Shown here one piece after another: positions 1 to 5,385 of a stretch of 6,742 nt of DNA (positions within the stretch are counted from its first letter, which is position 1; each line of letters starts with the position of its first letter). The position numbers were made by a program, and so were the translations under genes. A model generated the notes under the pieces. It searched no databases. It was not told where the DNA came from and was given only the letters and a program-made list of their open reading frames with translations. This stretch comes from Actinomycetes bacterium (GTDB lineage Bacteria; Actinomycetota; Acidimicrobiia; Spongiisociales; UBA5794), in assembly GCA_024640745.1 (NCBI GenBank), contig JAHEEL010000128.1, positions 1-6,742 of the forward strand, read 5' to 3'.

Positions 1-10
1 CCGTTGTGCG

Positions 11-445
11 TCATCGAAGTGGGATGGGCTTCACGAACGTCAGCGAGGTCTTCTCGACCGCGTAGCCGTTGCGCTCGTAGAAGCGATGCGCCCCGGACCG
101 GACCACGTTCGATCGGACCCGCATCGTGGCGAGGCCATGGTCGGCTGCCCATTGTTCCGCCGCCTCGACGAGGCGGTTGCCGATGCCCGCACCGCGTCGT
201 TTCGGATCCACGACGAGCCCACCGAGCTCTGCGAACGGCGTCGTTTGCACGAGGTCCGTCCGATAGACGTGCGCCCATCCGACGATCAACCCTCCCGCCG
301 TTGCGACGATCACCGCGGCGTCCGATTGCTCCGAACGTTCGACGGTGGCGCCCGCCGCGACCGCATCGATCGCGTAGCCCAGGGCATGTGCGAGACGGAC
401 GAGGTCGTCTGCATCTTCAGGACGTGCACGGCGGATCTCCAGCAT
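11..445 (-). CDS. GNAT-family N-acetyltransferase
   Basis: This 144-residue protein is a single GNAT domain, the usual length for the family. Such enzymes transfer an acetyl group from acetyl-CoA to an amine on a small molecule, peptide or protein; the substrate here cannot be told. The acetyl-CoA pyrophosphate loop is clear as RRGAGIG at residues 83-89, directly after the LGGLVVDP strand (75-81 region). The C-terminal FYERNGY motif (122-128) is the typical GNAT motif B end. There is no signal peptide or membrane segment, so it should be cytosolic. The start is the ATG complementary to 443-445. No Shine-Dalgarno sequence precedes it, so the message may be leaderless. It is divergent from nucS with 60 bases between the starts. 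The family assignment is firm; the specific function is unknown. Confidence 0.9.
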   Translation of the reverse strand: MLEIRRARPEDADDLVRLAHALGYAIDAVAAGATVERSEQSDAAVIVATAGGLIVGWAHVYRTDLVQTTPFAELGGLVVDPKRRGAGIGNRLVEAAEQWAADHGLATMRVRSNVVRSGAHRFYERNGYAVEKTSLTFVKPIPLR

Positions 446-470
446 CGCCCGACGGTACCGCGTCGACCCG

Positions 471-497
471 TTGCACGCACGGGCTTCGGTCTACCCT
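471..497 (+). promoter_or_regulatory. Putative nucS promoter, probably giving a leaderless mRNA
   Basis: A TTGCAC box (471-476) and a TACCCT box (492-497) are separated by 15 bases. TACCCT fits the actinobacterial -10 pattern TANNNT. It ends only 8 bases before the nucS ATG at 506, so transcription would begin at or next to the start codon. No Shine-Dalgarno sequence lies in front of that ATG, consistent with leaderless translation. The 15-base spacer is shorter than the preferred 17, so this is a moderate call. Confidence 0.45.
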
Positions 498-505
498 CGC
501 GAGCG

Positions 506-1165
506 ATGCGCATCGTCGTTGCCGACTGCACCGTGAACTATGCAGGCCGCCTTTCCGCCCACTTGCCGCGCGCCACGCGCCTGATCCTGATCAAGGCAGA
601 CGGCTCGTTGCTCGTCCATGCGGAGTCCGGTGCATACAAGCCGCTGAATTGGATGAACGCTCCGAACCGTCTCGTTGAGGAAGAGGGACGGTGGTTCGTC
701 ACCAACGGGAAACAGGAAGAACTCACGATCGACCTCCACGAGATTCACTTCGACACGGTTGTGGAGCTCGGTGAGGATCCGGGCCTGCAGAAGGACGGAG
801 TGGAGTTGGAGCTTCAACGGCTCCTCGCCGAGCGGCCCGATGCCATCGAGGAAGGCCTGACGCTGATTCGACGCGAGTACCCGACGCCGATCGGTCCGGT
901 CGATCTGCTCTGCCGCGACCCTGCCGGCGTCACGGTCGCCGTGGAGGTCAAGCGTCGCGGTGAGATCGACGGCGTCGAGCAGTTGACGCGATACCTCGAC
1001 TTCCTCAATCGAGACGAACGGCTTGCTCCGGTGCGTGGCATCTTCGTGGCCCAAACGGTCAAACCGCAGGCCAGGACACTGGCCTCCGACCGTGCTATCG
1101 GGTGGGCCGAAGTCGACTACGAGCTATTGAGAGGCACCGACTCAGACATCCTGCGGCTGTTCTGA
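506..1165 (+). CDS. nucS: Mismatch-specific endonuclease NucS/EndoMS
   Basis: This 219-residue enzyme cuts both strands at mismatches such as G:T and G:G. It is the core of the MutS/MutL-independent mismatch repair of actinomycetes and many archaea. The N-terminal DNA-binding/dimerisation domain begins MRIVVADCTVNYAGRLSAHL and holds the family's KPLNWM segment (45-50). The C-terminal RecB-like nuclease domain has the expected catalytic set: Asp133 in GPVDLL and Glu147-x-Lys149 in VEVK, with Gln159 in VEQLTRYL. The protein ends in DILRLF, which resembles the C-terminal sliding-clamp-binding motif known in this family. The ATG at 506 is chosen because the NucS homology begins exactly there. The frame stays open upstream to 86, but that part lies antisense to the acetyltransferase gene and is not NucS-like. 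The gene is monocistronic and converges on the sigma gene. Confidence 0.95.
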   Translation: MRIVVADCTVNYAGRLSAHLPRATRLILIKADGSLLVHAESGAYKPLNWMNAPNRLVEEEGRWFVTNGKQEELTIDLHEIHFDTVVELGEDPGLQKDGVELELQRLLAERPDAIEEGLTLIRREYPTPIGPVDLLCRDPAGVTVAVEVKRRGEIDGVEQLTRYLDFLNRDERLAPVRGIFVAQTVKPQARTLASDRAIGWAEVDYELLRGTDSDILRLF

Positions 1166-1168
1166 AGA

Positions 1169-1208
1169 GAAGACGCTAGACCGAAGACGTTAGACCGAAG
1201 ACGCTGGA
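1169..1208. repeat. Short tandem repeat, 14-base unit, nearly three copies
   Basis: The unit GAAGACGCTAGACC occupies 1169-1182. It is followed by GAAGACGTTAGACC (1183-1196, one change) and a partial third copy from 1197 to 1208. The array starts four bases after the nucS stop codon and is purine-rich on the plus strand. It also forms the left side of an imperfect inverted repeat with the pyrimidine-rich stretch at 1218-1242. Confidence 0.7.
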
Positions 1209-1242
1209 GGAGAAATCGTGTCTCGTGTCTCTCGTCTGGTCT
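1178..1242. terminator. Imperfect stem-loop between convergent nucS and sigma genes, candidate bidirectional terminator
   Basis: Blocks on the left pair in order with blocks on the right: 1178-1182 with 1238-1242 (AGACC/GGTCT), 1185-1189 with 1233-1237 (AGACG/CGTCT), 1192-1195 with 1227-1230, and 1199-1204 with 1218-1223 (one G-U pair). A 2-base bulge and short internal loops separate them, and the end loop is about 13 bases. It sits between two converging genes, where a terminator is expected. There is no T-tract on either side, so the role is inferred from position and pairing only. Confidence 0.4.
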
Positions 1243-1247
1243 CTCTT

Positions 1248-2177
1248 CTAGAGCAGGGATCTCAGGTCGTAGATGGCACTGGGGTGCCTGAGCTTCCCGA
1301 GGGCGCGGTTCTCGATCTGGCGGACCCGCTCCCGGGTGATGCCGAGCTCGGCGCCGACGTCCGAGAGCGTTCGCGGCGGGTTGCCGCCGATGCCGTAGCG
1401 CAGAACGAGTACCGTGCATTCGCGATCGTCCAGCGAGCCGAGAGCCTTCGACACCTCTTCACACCGTGCCACTTCCGCAACAACCGTGAACGGGTCCGGG
1501 GTCCGGTCATCCTCCACGAAATCCCCGAGCTGCGCGTCGCCCTCTTCGCCAACCGGGCGGTCGAGGGACACGGTGTCGCCGGGCGCCGCACGCGCGATCT
1601 CGATCCGCTCCTCGTCGAGACCGCTGACCTCGGCGATCTCTGCGATCGTAGGCGGCCGGCGGAATTGCTCCTGCAGGGTGAGCTCGGTCTCCTGGACGGT
1701 GCGAACGACATCGACCATGTGGACCGGGAGACGGATCGTCCGGCCCTGATTCCCGAGGCCGCGTGTGATCGACTGGCGAATCCACCAGGTCGCATACGTG
1801 GAGAACTTGAATCCCTTGCGCCAGTCGAACTTCTCGACGGCCCGGATGAGACCAAGATTGCCCTCCTGGATCAGGTCGAGCAGCTCGAGGCCGCGCCCGG
1901 AGTACCTCTTCGCAATCGACACCACGAGCCTCAGGTTCGACCGGATGAAGACGGCCTTCGCTTCTTCGGCCATCTCGATGGTCCGATACAGCGAGGCGCG
2001 CTCCGCCGCCTCGACGGGCTCGTCGGAATCGAGGATCTGTTGGGCCTTCTTGCCGGCTTCGATGGTGCGCGCGAGCCGAACCTCGTCTTCCGCATCAAGA
2101 AGGCCGTGGTCGGCGACCTGTCCGAGATACCGGCCGACGGCATCAGCGCCCGCTGAGTTGCTGCGGCGTTCGACCAT
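1248..2177 (-). CDS. RNA polymerase sigma factor, sigma-70 family, primary-like (group 1/2)
   Basis: This 309-residue protein carries regions 1.2 to 4 of a principal-type sigma factor. Region 1.2 begins at DAVGRYLGQV (12-21). Region 2 holds NLRLVVSIAKRY (81-92), DLIQEGNLGLIRAVEKFD (101-118) and the -10-recognition/melting segment FKFSTYATWWIRQSITR (123-139). The linker helix carries RTIRLPVHM (146-154), and region 3 spans roughly 155-228. Region 4.2, which reads the -35 box, is the helix-turn-helix at 271-297, including GITRERVRQIENRALGKLR. An inhibitory region 1.1 is absent, as in SigB/HrdD-like group 2 factors; a compact primary sigma is also possible. The start is ATG at 2175-2177, preceded by GGAGG (complement of 2181-2185) at an unusually short 3-base spacing within a G-rich run. 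It is transcribed alone, convergent to nucS and divergent from the lipoprotein gene. Confidence 0.95.
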   Translation of the reverse strand: MVERRSNSAGADAVGRYLGQVADHGLLDAEDEVRLARTIEAGKKAQQILDSDEPVEAAERASLYRTIEMAEEAKAVFIRSNLRLVVSIAKRYSGRGLELLDLIQEGNLGLIRAVEKFDWRKGFKFSTYATWWIRQSITRGLGNQGRTIRLPVHMVDVVRTVQETELTLQEQFRRPPTIAEIAEVSGLDEERIEIARAAPGDTVSLDRPVGEEGDAQLGDFVEDDRTPDPFTVVAEVARCEEVSKALGSLDDRECTVLVLRYGIGGNPPRTLSDVGAELGITRERVRQIENRALGKLRHPSAIYDLRSLL

Positions 2178-2219
2178 TGGCCTCCGCCCCCCTCTCTCTC
2201 GTGCAGTGAGAGTATCTCG

Positions 2220-2248
2220 AACCTATCACCTCTCCGCGCCATGGGCAA
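2220..2248 (-). promoter_or_regulatory. Putative promoter of the sigma-factor gene
   Basis: On the minus strand, TTGCCC (complement of 2243-2248) and TAGGTT (complement of 2220-2225) are separated by exactly 17 bases. This is a good housekeeping-type -35/-10 pair. Transcription would begin near 2213, giving a leader of roughly 35 bases that includes the purine-rich ribosome-binding region. The -35 box lies only 35-40 bases upstream of the ATG of the divergent lipoprotein gene, so the two promoters must lie very close together or overlap. Confidence 0.5.
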
Positions 2249-2282
2249 TCGATCAGTACCCTTCGCCGCCTCAAATCTGAAC

Positions 2283-3788
2283 ATGACTAGCTACGCTCGC
2301 ATCGTCTTCGTCCTTGCCGGGGCCCTGTCCCTGGCAGCTGCCGGCTGTACCAGCCCGGCTCCGCTCGACGCGTCCGCGCTCCGGCCCCCTGAGGTTGGTC
2401 CGCCGACGGTCGAGGTCGTCGTGCTCGCGGGCGACGACCTGAGCGTGCTCGAAGCCGAGATCGAAATCGAGGGAGCGACCGTGACGGCGACCGACGAGGG
2501 TGGTCCTGCCTTCGTGTGGCCGCAACGCGCTACGTCCGTCACCGTCTCTGCATCCGGCTTCGAGTCCCAGGCTGTGGTGGTTGAAGAACCGCCGCGGGAC
2601 GATCGAATGGAAATCCGCCTCGAGCCGATCGTGCTCTCCGGGAGGGTCTCAACGCATCGCGGCGTCGCTCTCCCGGGCGTGAGTGTGGCTCTCGGCGAGG
2701 GTCGTGATGTGACGAATGACGACGGCCGTTTTGAGATCGTGCGCGCGGAGCCCGGTGACCTCACGCTCACGCGCCCCGCCTGGAAGGACGCCGTGGTGGT
2801 GTGGGCCGGCGAGTCGTACGAGATCGATACAACGATGGAGCCGGTCGACGTGCGCGGGGTTCGGGTCGGTGGTCCGGCCGCCGGAGATCCGGCTCGCTGG
2901 CAGGAATTGCTGGCGATGGCGGACACATCCGGTATCAACGCGTTCGTTGTCGACATCAAGGATGAGTACGGGACGGTCTACCACGACACGGGCGTCGAGC
3001 GCGCTCACGAGGCGTCGGCGGTGACCCTCCAGTACGTTCTCCCCGCGATCGTGTCGGACATGAATGCCCACGATCTCTACAAGATCGCTCGAGTGGTGGC
3101 ATTCCAGGACACGCCCGTCGCCACGATCGAACCGGATCACGCCGTGCTCGCCGAGGGAAGCGGCGAGCTCTGGCGCACGCGGAACGACGATGCCTGGATG
3201 GATCCGACTGATCCGGTGTCGTTCGAATACCCGGTTGCCCTGGCGGAAGAGGCCTGCCGGGCCGGTTTCGACGAGGTTCAGTTCGACTTTGCGTCATTCC
3301 CCTTTGGCGGCGATGTGTCGACCGCAGTATTCGACGACGAGTACACGGAGGAAGTGCGTGTCGGTTCGATCCTGGCGTTCCTGAAGCGGGCCTACACGGT
3401 GCTGAGCCCACTGAAGTGCGCCGTCGGCGCCAACGTGCTCGGCATCACACTCGAGTCCGGGTCCGACGAGGGGGTTGGGCAGCTGCCGGGTCTCATGTCG
3501 CGATCCATTGACGTGCTCAGCCCGATGCTCTACTCGACGAACTACGGCCCCGGTTGGAAGGGGTACGAGAATCCGAACGAGCACGCCGTGGAAATCGTCG
3601 ATGCCGCGCTGGTGAGCGGGAACAACCGTCTCGAGGGATTCGGCTACTACCGGCCGTGGATCCAGACCTGGACGGTCCCGGAAGGTGACGTGCGCGCCAT
3701 CGAGCGACGTGTCGACGATCGTGCGAACGGCTGGATGCTGTGGTCGAATAGCTCCGCCTATCCGTCCGGCCTGCTACCGCCCCAATGA
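2283..3788 (+). CDS. Lipoprotein with carboxypeptidase-regulatory-like and DUF4015 glycoside-hydrolase-like domains
   Basis: This is a predicted 501-residue surface lipoprotein. The N-terminus (ARIVFVLAGALSLAAAGC) is a lipoprotein signal peptide with the lipidated cysteine at position 22. Next come a low-complexity Pro/Ala linker, a first beta-rich module (about 41-115) and a carboxypeptidase-regulatory-like Ig-fold (about 116-190) with VSTHRGVALPGVSVAL and NDDGRFEI. From about 193 to 495 lies a domain I recognise as the DUF4015 putative glycosyl hydrolase family (PF13200), predicted to be a TIM barrel. Its marks are FVVDIKDEYG (221-230), KIARVVAFQD (267-276), DEVQFDFASFP (330-340) and DVLSPMLYSTNYGPGW (410-425). 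Asp224, Asp227, Glu331 and Asp335 are candidate active-site acids. The substrate is unknown; a cell-wall or extracellular glycan is plausible. ATG 2283 is preferred because it directly opens the signal peptide. An in-frame ATG at 2241 would add 14 residues, and neither has a good Shine-Dalgarno sequence. It overlaps the following UDG gene by ATGA. Confidence 0.85.
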   Translation: MTSYARIVFVLAGALSLAAAGCTSPAPLDASALRPPEVGPPTVEVVVLAGDDLSVLEAEIEIEGATVTATDEGGPAFVWPQRATSVTVSASGFESQAVVVEEPPRDDRMEIRLEPIVLSGRVSTHRGVALPGVSVALGEGRDVTNDDGRFEIVRAEPGDLTLTRPAWKDAVVVWAGESYEIDTTMEPVDVRGVRVGGPAAGDPARWQELLAMADTSGINAFVVDIKDEYGTVYHDTGVERAHEASAVTLQYVLPAIVSDMNAHDLYKIARVVAFQDTPVATIEPDHAVLAEGSGELWRTRNDDAWMDPTDPVSFEYPVALAEEACRAGFDEVQFDFASFPFGGDVSTAVFDDEYTEEVRVGSILAFLKRAYTVLSPLKCAVGANVLGITLESGSDEGVGQLPGLMSRSIDVLSPMLYSTNYGPGWKGYENPNEHAVEIVDAALVSGNNRLEGFGYYRPWIQTWTVPEGDVRAIERRVDDRANGWMLWSNSSAYPSGLLPPQ

Positions 3789-4486
3789 ATCGTTCAGGCG
3801 AGCTTGCCGTCCTGACGAGCCGGATCATTGTGTGTCGTCGTTGTCCTCGACTGGTGGAGTGGCGTGAGCGGGTCGCGACGGAGAAGCGGGCCTCATTCGC
3901 CGATGACGAGTACTGGGGGAGGCCGGTCCCGGGCTTCGGCGATCCCGAAGCCCGAACGGTCGTCGTCGGCCTCGCCCCAGCCGCCCACGGCGCCAACCGG
4001 ACCGGACGCATGTTCACCGGTGATCGAAGCGGCGAATGGCTCTACCGGGCGATGTGGCGAGCCGGTTTCGCCAGCCGGCCGGAATCCACTGGGCGAGACG
4101 ACGACCTGGTGCTCACCGGAGCGTGGGTGACCGCCCCGGTGCGGTGCGCACCGCCGGCGAACCATCCCTCGGTCGACGAGCGCGACCTGTGCGCCCCTTG
4201 GTTCGATCGTGAACTGGACATCCTCGAACCGAACGTGCTGGTAGCGCTTGGAGACTTCGCGTATCGGTCGGTCTGGCGCTACCTCTCGGATCGCAGGCTC
4301 GACCTCCCCCGACCGCGCCCAAAGTTCGCTCACGGCCTGGAAATCACGATCCCACACGGTCGGGTCGTCCTGACCAGCTACCACGTCAGCCAGCAGAACA
4401 CGTTCACCGGCCGCCTCACGGAACCCATGTTGGATGCCGTCCTTGCTCGAGCGTTCGAGCTGAGCAGCGAGCTGCGCACGAGCTGA
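3785..4486 (+). CDS. udgB: Uracil-DNA glycosylase, family 5 (UDGb type)
   Basis: This 233-residue enzyme removes uracil, and in this family often hypoxanthine or other deaminated bases, from DNA to start base-excision repair. Four cysteines, Cys17 and Cys20 (CRRC), Cys121 and Cys136, are placed to bind the 4Fe-4S cluster of family 4/5 UDGs. Motif A is GLAPAAHGANRTGR (62-75), which lacks the polar catalytic Asp/Asn of other UDG families, as is typical of family 5. It is followed by MFTGDRSGEWLY (76-87), whose Asp80 probably corresponds to the water-positioning Asp reported in the Thermus thermophilus enzyme. The second motif is HVSQQNTFTGR (200-210). Its ATG lies inside the stop of the upstream lipoprotein gene (ATGA, 3785-3788) with no separate Shine-Dalgarno sequence, so translation is probably coupled. 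The cluster requirement makes it dependent on iron-sulfur assembly such as SUF. Confidence 0.93.
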   Translation: MNRSGELAVLTSRIIVCRRCPRLVEWRERVATEKRASFADDEYWGRPVPGFGDPEARTVVVGLAPAAHGANRTGRMFTGDRSGEWLYRAMWRAGFASRPESTGRDDDLVLTGAWVTAPVRCAPPANHPSVDERDLCAPWFDRELDILEPNVLVALGDFAYRSVWRYLSDRRLDLPRPRPKFAHGLEITIPHGRVVLTSYHVSQQNTFTGRLTEPMLDAVLARAFELSSELRTS

Positions 4487-4517
4487 GTGGCCGGGGGCGA
4501 AGGGAGCGGGAAGGCCA

Positions 4518-4588
4518 GGAGACGCGAGGCGCGAGATTGCTCGACACGCGTGCAGTCTCTCGTCCGGCGGCTCGCGCCACGCGTTTCC
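4518..4588. terminator. Strong stem-loop between convergent udgB and M23 genes, candidate bidirectional terminator
   Basis: The arm 4518-4535 pairs with 4571-4588 over 18 positions, with one A-A mismatch (4527/4579) and one G-T wobble (4521/4585). The core GGCGCGAG/CTCGCGCC (4528-4535 / 4571-4578) is perfect. The loop is 35 bases. The hairpin sits centrally in the 128-base gap between two converging genes, which suits a shared terminator. There is no T-tract after either arm, so it is not a canonical intrinsic terminator. Confidence 0.55.
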
Positions 4589-4614
4589 AGCGGGCGAACG
4601 GCGCTCCTCCCCGC

Positions 4615-5223
4615 CTACCGAATACTGCGGCCGACCTCGGACGCCCGCAGCTTCCGTTCGAATGCCTCGTAGAGGTATGGGTACGGGTTCACCTTGGTGC
4701 CGTCGATGTGGAGTTCGAAATGGGTGTGCGAACCCGTGTTCTCGGCGTTCCCCGAGTCGCCGACGAAGCCGATGACGTGACCCGCCTTCACGAAATCCCC
4801 GATCTGGAGACCCTCGGCGAATGCAGCCTCGGGGCCGCCTTCGCCGTCGTCGGTTCCCGAGTGATCGTTGTTCAGATGGAGGTAGTGACTCGTCCATCCG
4901 TCGGCGTGGCGGATCATGATGTTCCAGCCGGAGAGGTGGTGCCAATCGAGGCGCTCGACGATGCCGTCCTCGACGGCGACGACGGGCGTTCCTTTGGGAC
5001 TCATGATGTCCGTCCCGGCATGACGCCGCCCACCGGAGCGACCCGCACCCCAGGTGTCGCCGAAGTCGACGGTCGAGGTCTCATGGGGGAACGCCTTGAT
5101 GACGAAGTCAACCGGATCGTCCAACGATGCCGCCGCTGAGGGCGGTGCCAGGAGCATGATCGCGGCCGCCAGCGTCGCGGCCGCAACCAAGCCGAGCGCG
5201 ATGCGATAGATCCTTTGAATCAT
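4615..5223 (-). CDS. Secreted M23-family zinc metallopeptidase (LytM-like domain)
   Basis: This 202-residue exported protein has a signal peptide: a positive start MIQRIYR, a hydrophobic core at about 8-26, and an AAA-S cleavage site near 32/33. The rest is a compact M23 peptidase, a family that mostly cuts peptide cross-links in peptidoglycan; some members only regulate amidases. The zinc site is intact: His68 and Asp72 in HAGTD, and His168 of the HTH motif in SHTHFELH. His116 (YLHL) and His166 match the catalytic histidines. GTPVVAVEDGIV (78-89) is typical of the fold. No separate wall-binding domain is present. ATG at 5221-5223 is chosen because GAAGGAG (complement of 5232-5238) lies 8 bases upstream and the signal peptide begins there. 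The frame stays open to 5358, but that extension lacks signal features. It is convergent with udgB and divergent from sufD. Confidence 0.93.
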   Translation of the reverse strand: MIQRIYRIALGLVAAATLAAAIMLLAPPSAAASLDDPVDFVIKAFPHETSTVDFGDTWGAGRSGGRRHAGTDIMSPKGTPVVAVEDGIVERLDWHHLSGWNIMIRHADGWTSHYLHLNNDHSGTDDGEGGPEAAFAEGLQIGDFVKAGHVIGFVGDSGNAENTGSHTHFELHIDGTKVNPYPYLYEAFERKLRASEVGRSIR

Positions 5224-5231
5224 GGGGGTTG

Positions 5232-5238
5232 CTCCTTC
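5232..5238 (-). promoter_or_regulatory. Ribosome binding site of the M23 peptidase gene
   Basis: The complement reads GAAGGAG, a near-consensus Shine-Dalgarno sequence, with 8 bases before the ATG at 5223. It decides the start in favour of 5223 over the in-frame ATG at 5358. Confidence 0.8.
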
Positions 5239-5255
5239 CGTCCGATGCCGCAGTT

Positions 5256-5275
5256 CCTGACCCGCGGCACGCGGT
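5256..5275 (-). other. Small GC-rich inverted repeat in the M23 gene leader
   Basis: The stretch reads GAC-C-CGCG-GCA-CGCG-GTC on the plus strand: two 7-base arms with a one-base bulge and a 3-base loop. It lies 30-50 bases upstream of the M23 start, inside the 162-base M23-sufD divergent spacer. It could be an operator or a leader hairpin. Nothing else in the sequence assigns a role. Confidence 0.3.
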
Positions 5276-5349
5276 CCTCTGGTAGCTCGAAGGTGAAACG
5301 GTAGGCGCGAACCCCAGATACCGCGCTCAGATAGGAAGACGTCCATCGG

Positions 5350-5355
5350 TACCCT
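5350..5355 (+). promoter_or_regulatory. Possible -10 box of the suf operon
   Basis: TACCCT fits the TANNNT -10 pattern and is the same hexamer seen before nucS. It lies 30 bases upstream of the sufD GTG. I find no convincing -35 box at the correct distance, so an activator-dependent promoter or a chance match are both possible. Confidence 0.3.
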
Positions 5356-5385
5356 CACGCCCGCTCACGAGCTGGAGAAACACCC

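Noticed and set aside
86..505. N-terminal extension of the nucS reading frame
   Set aside because: It lies antisense to the acetyltransferase gene. Its composition is Arg-rich and unlike a real protein domain, and NucS homology begins exactly at 506.
1218..2156. 312-codon open frame on the plus strand
   Set aside because: It is entirely opposite the well-supported sigma factor gene; long antisense frames are common in GC-rich DNA.
3893..4945. 350-codon open frame on the minus strand
   Set aside because: It is antisense to udgB, crosses the intergenic hairpin and runs into the M23 gene in another frame. The product is Arg/Gly/Pro-rich with no recognisable domain.
4537..5139. 200-codon open frame on the plus strand
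   Set aside because: It lies opposite the M23 gene, whose zinc and catalytic residues are intact; the frame is a shadow.
5224..5358. 45-residue upstream extension of the M23 peptidase
   Set aside because: The start at 5223 has a near-consensus ribosome binding site at 8 bases and opens a proper signal peptide, which the extension would bury.
5224..5385. Riboswitch in the M23 leader (c-di-AMP type, as known before some actinobacterial wall hydrolase genes)
   Set aside because: The spacer is 162 bases and shared with sufD. I could see only one small hairpin, not the conserved elements of that riboswitch class.
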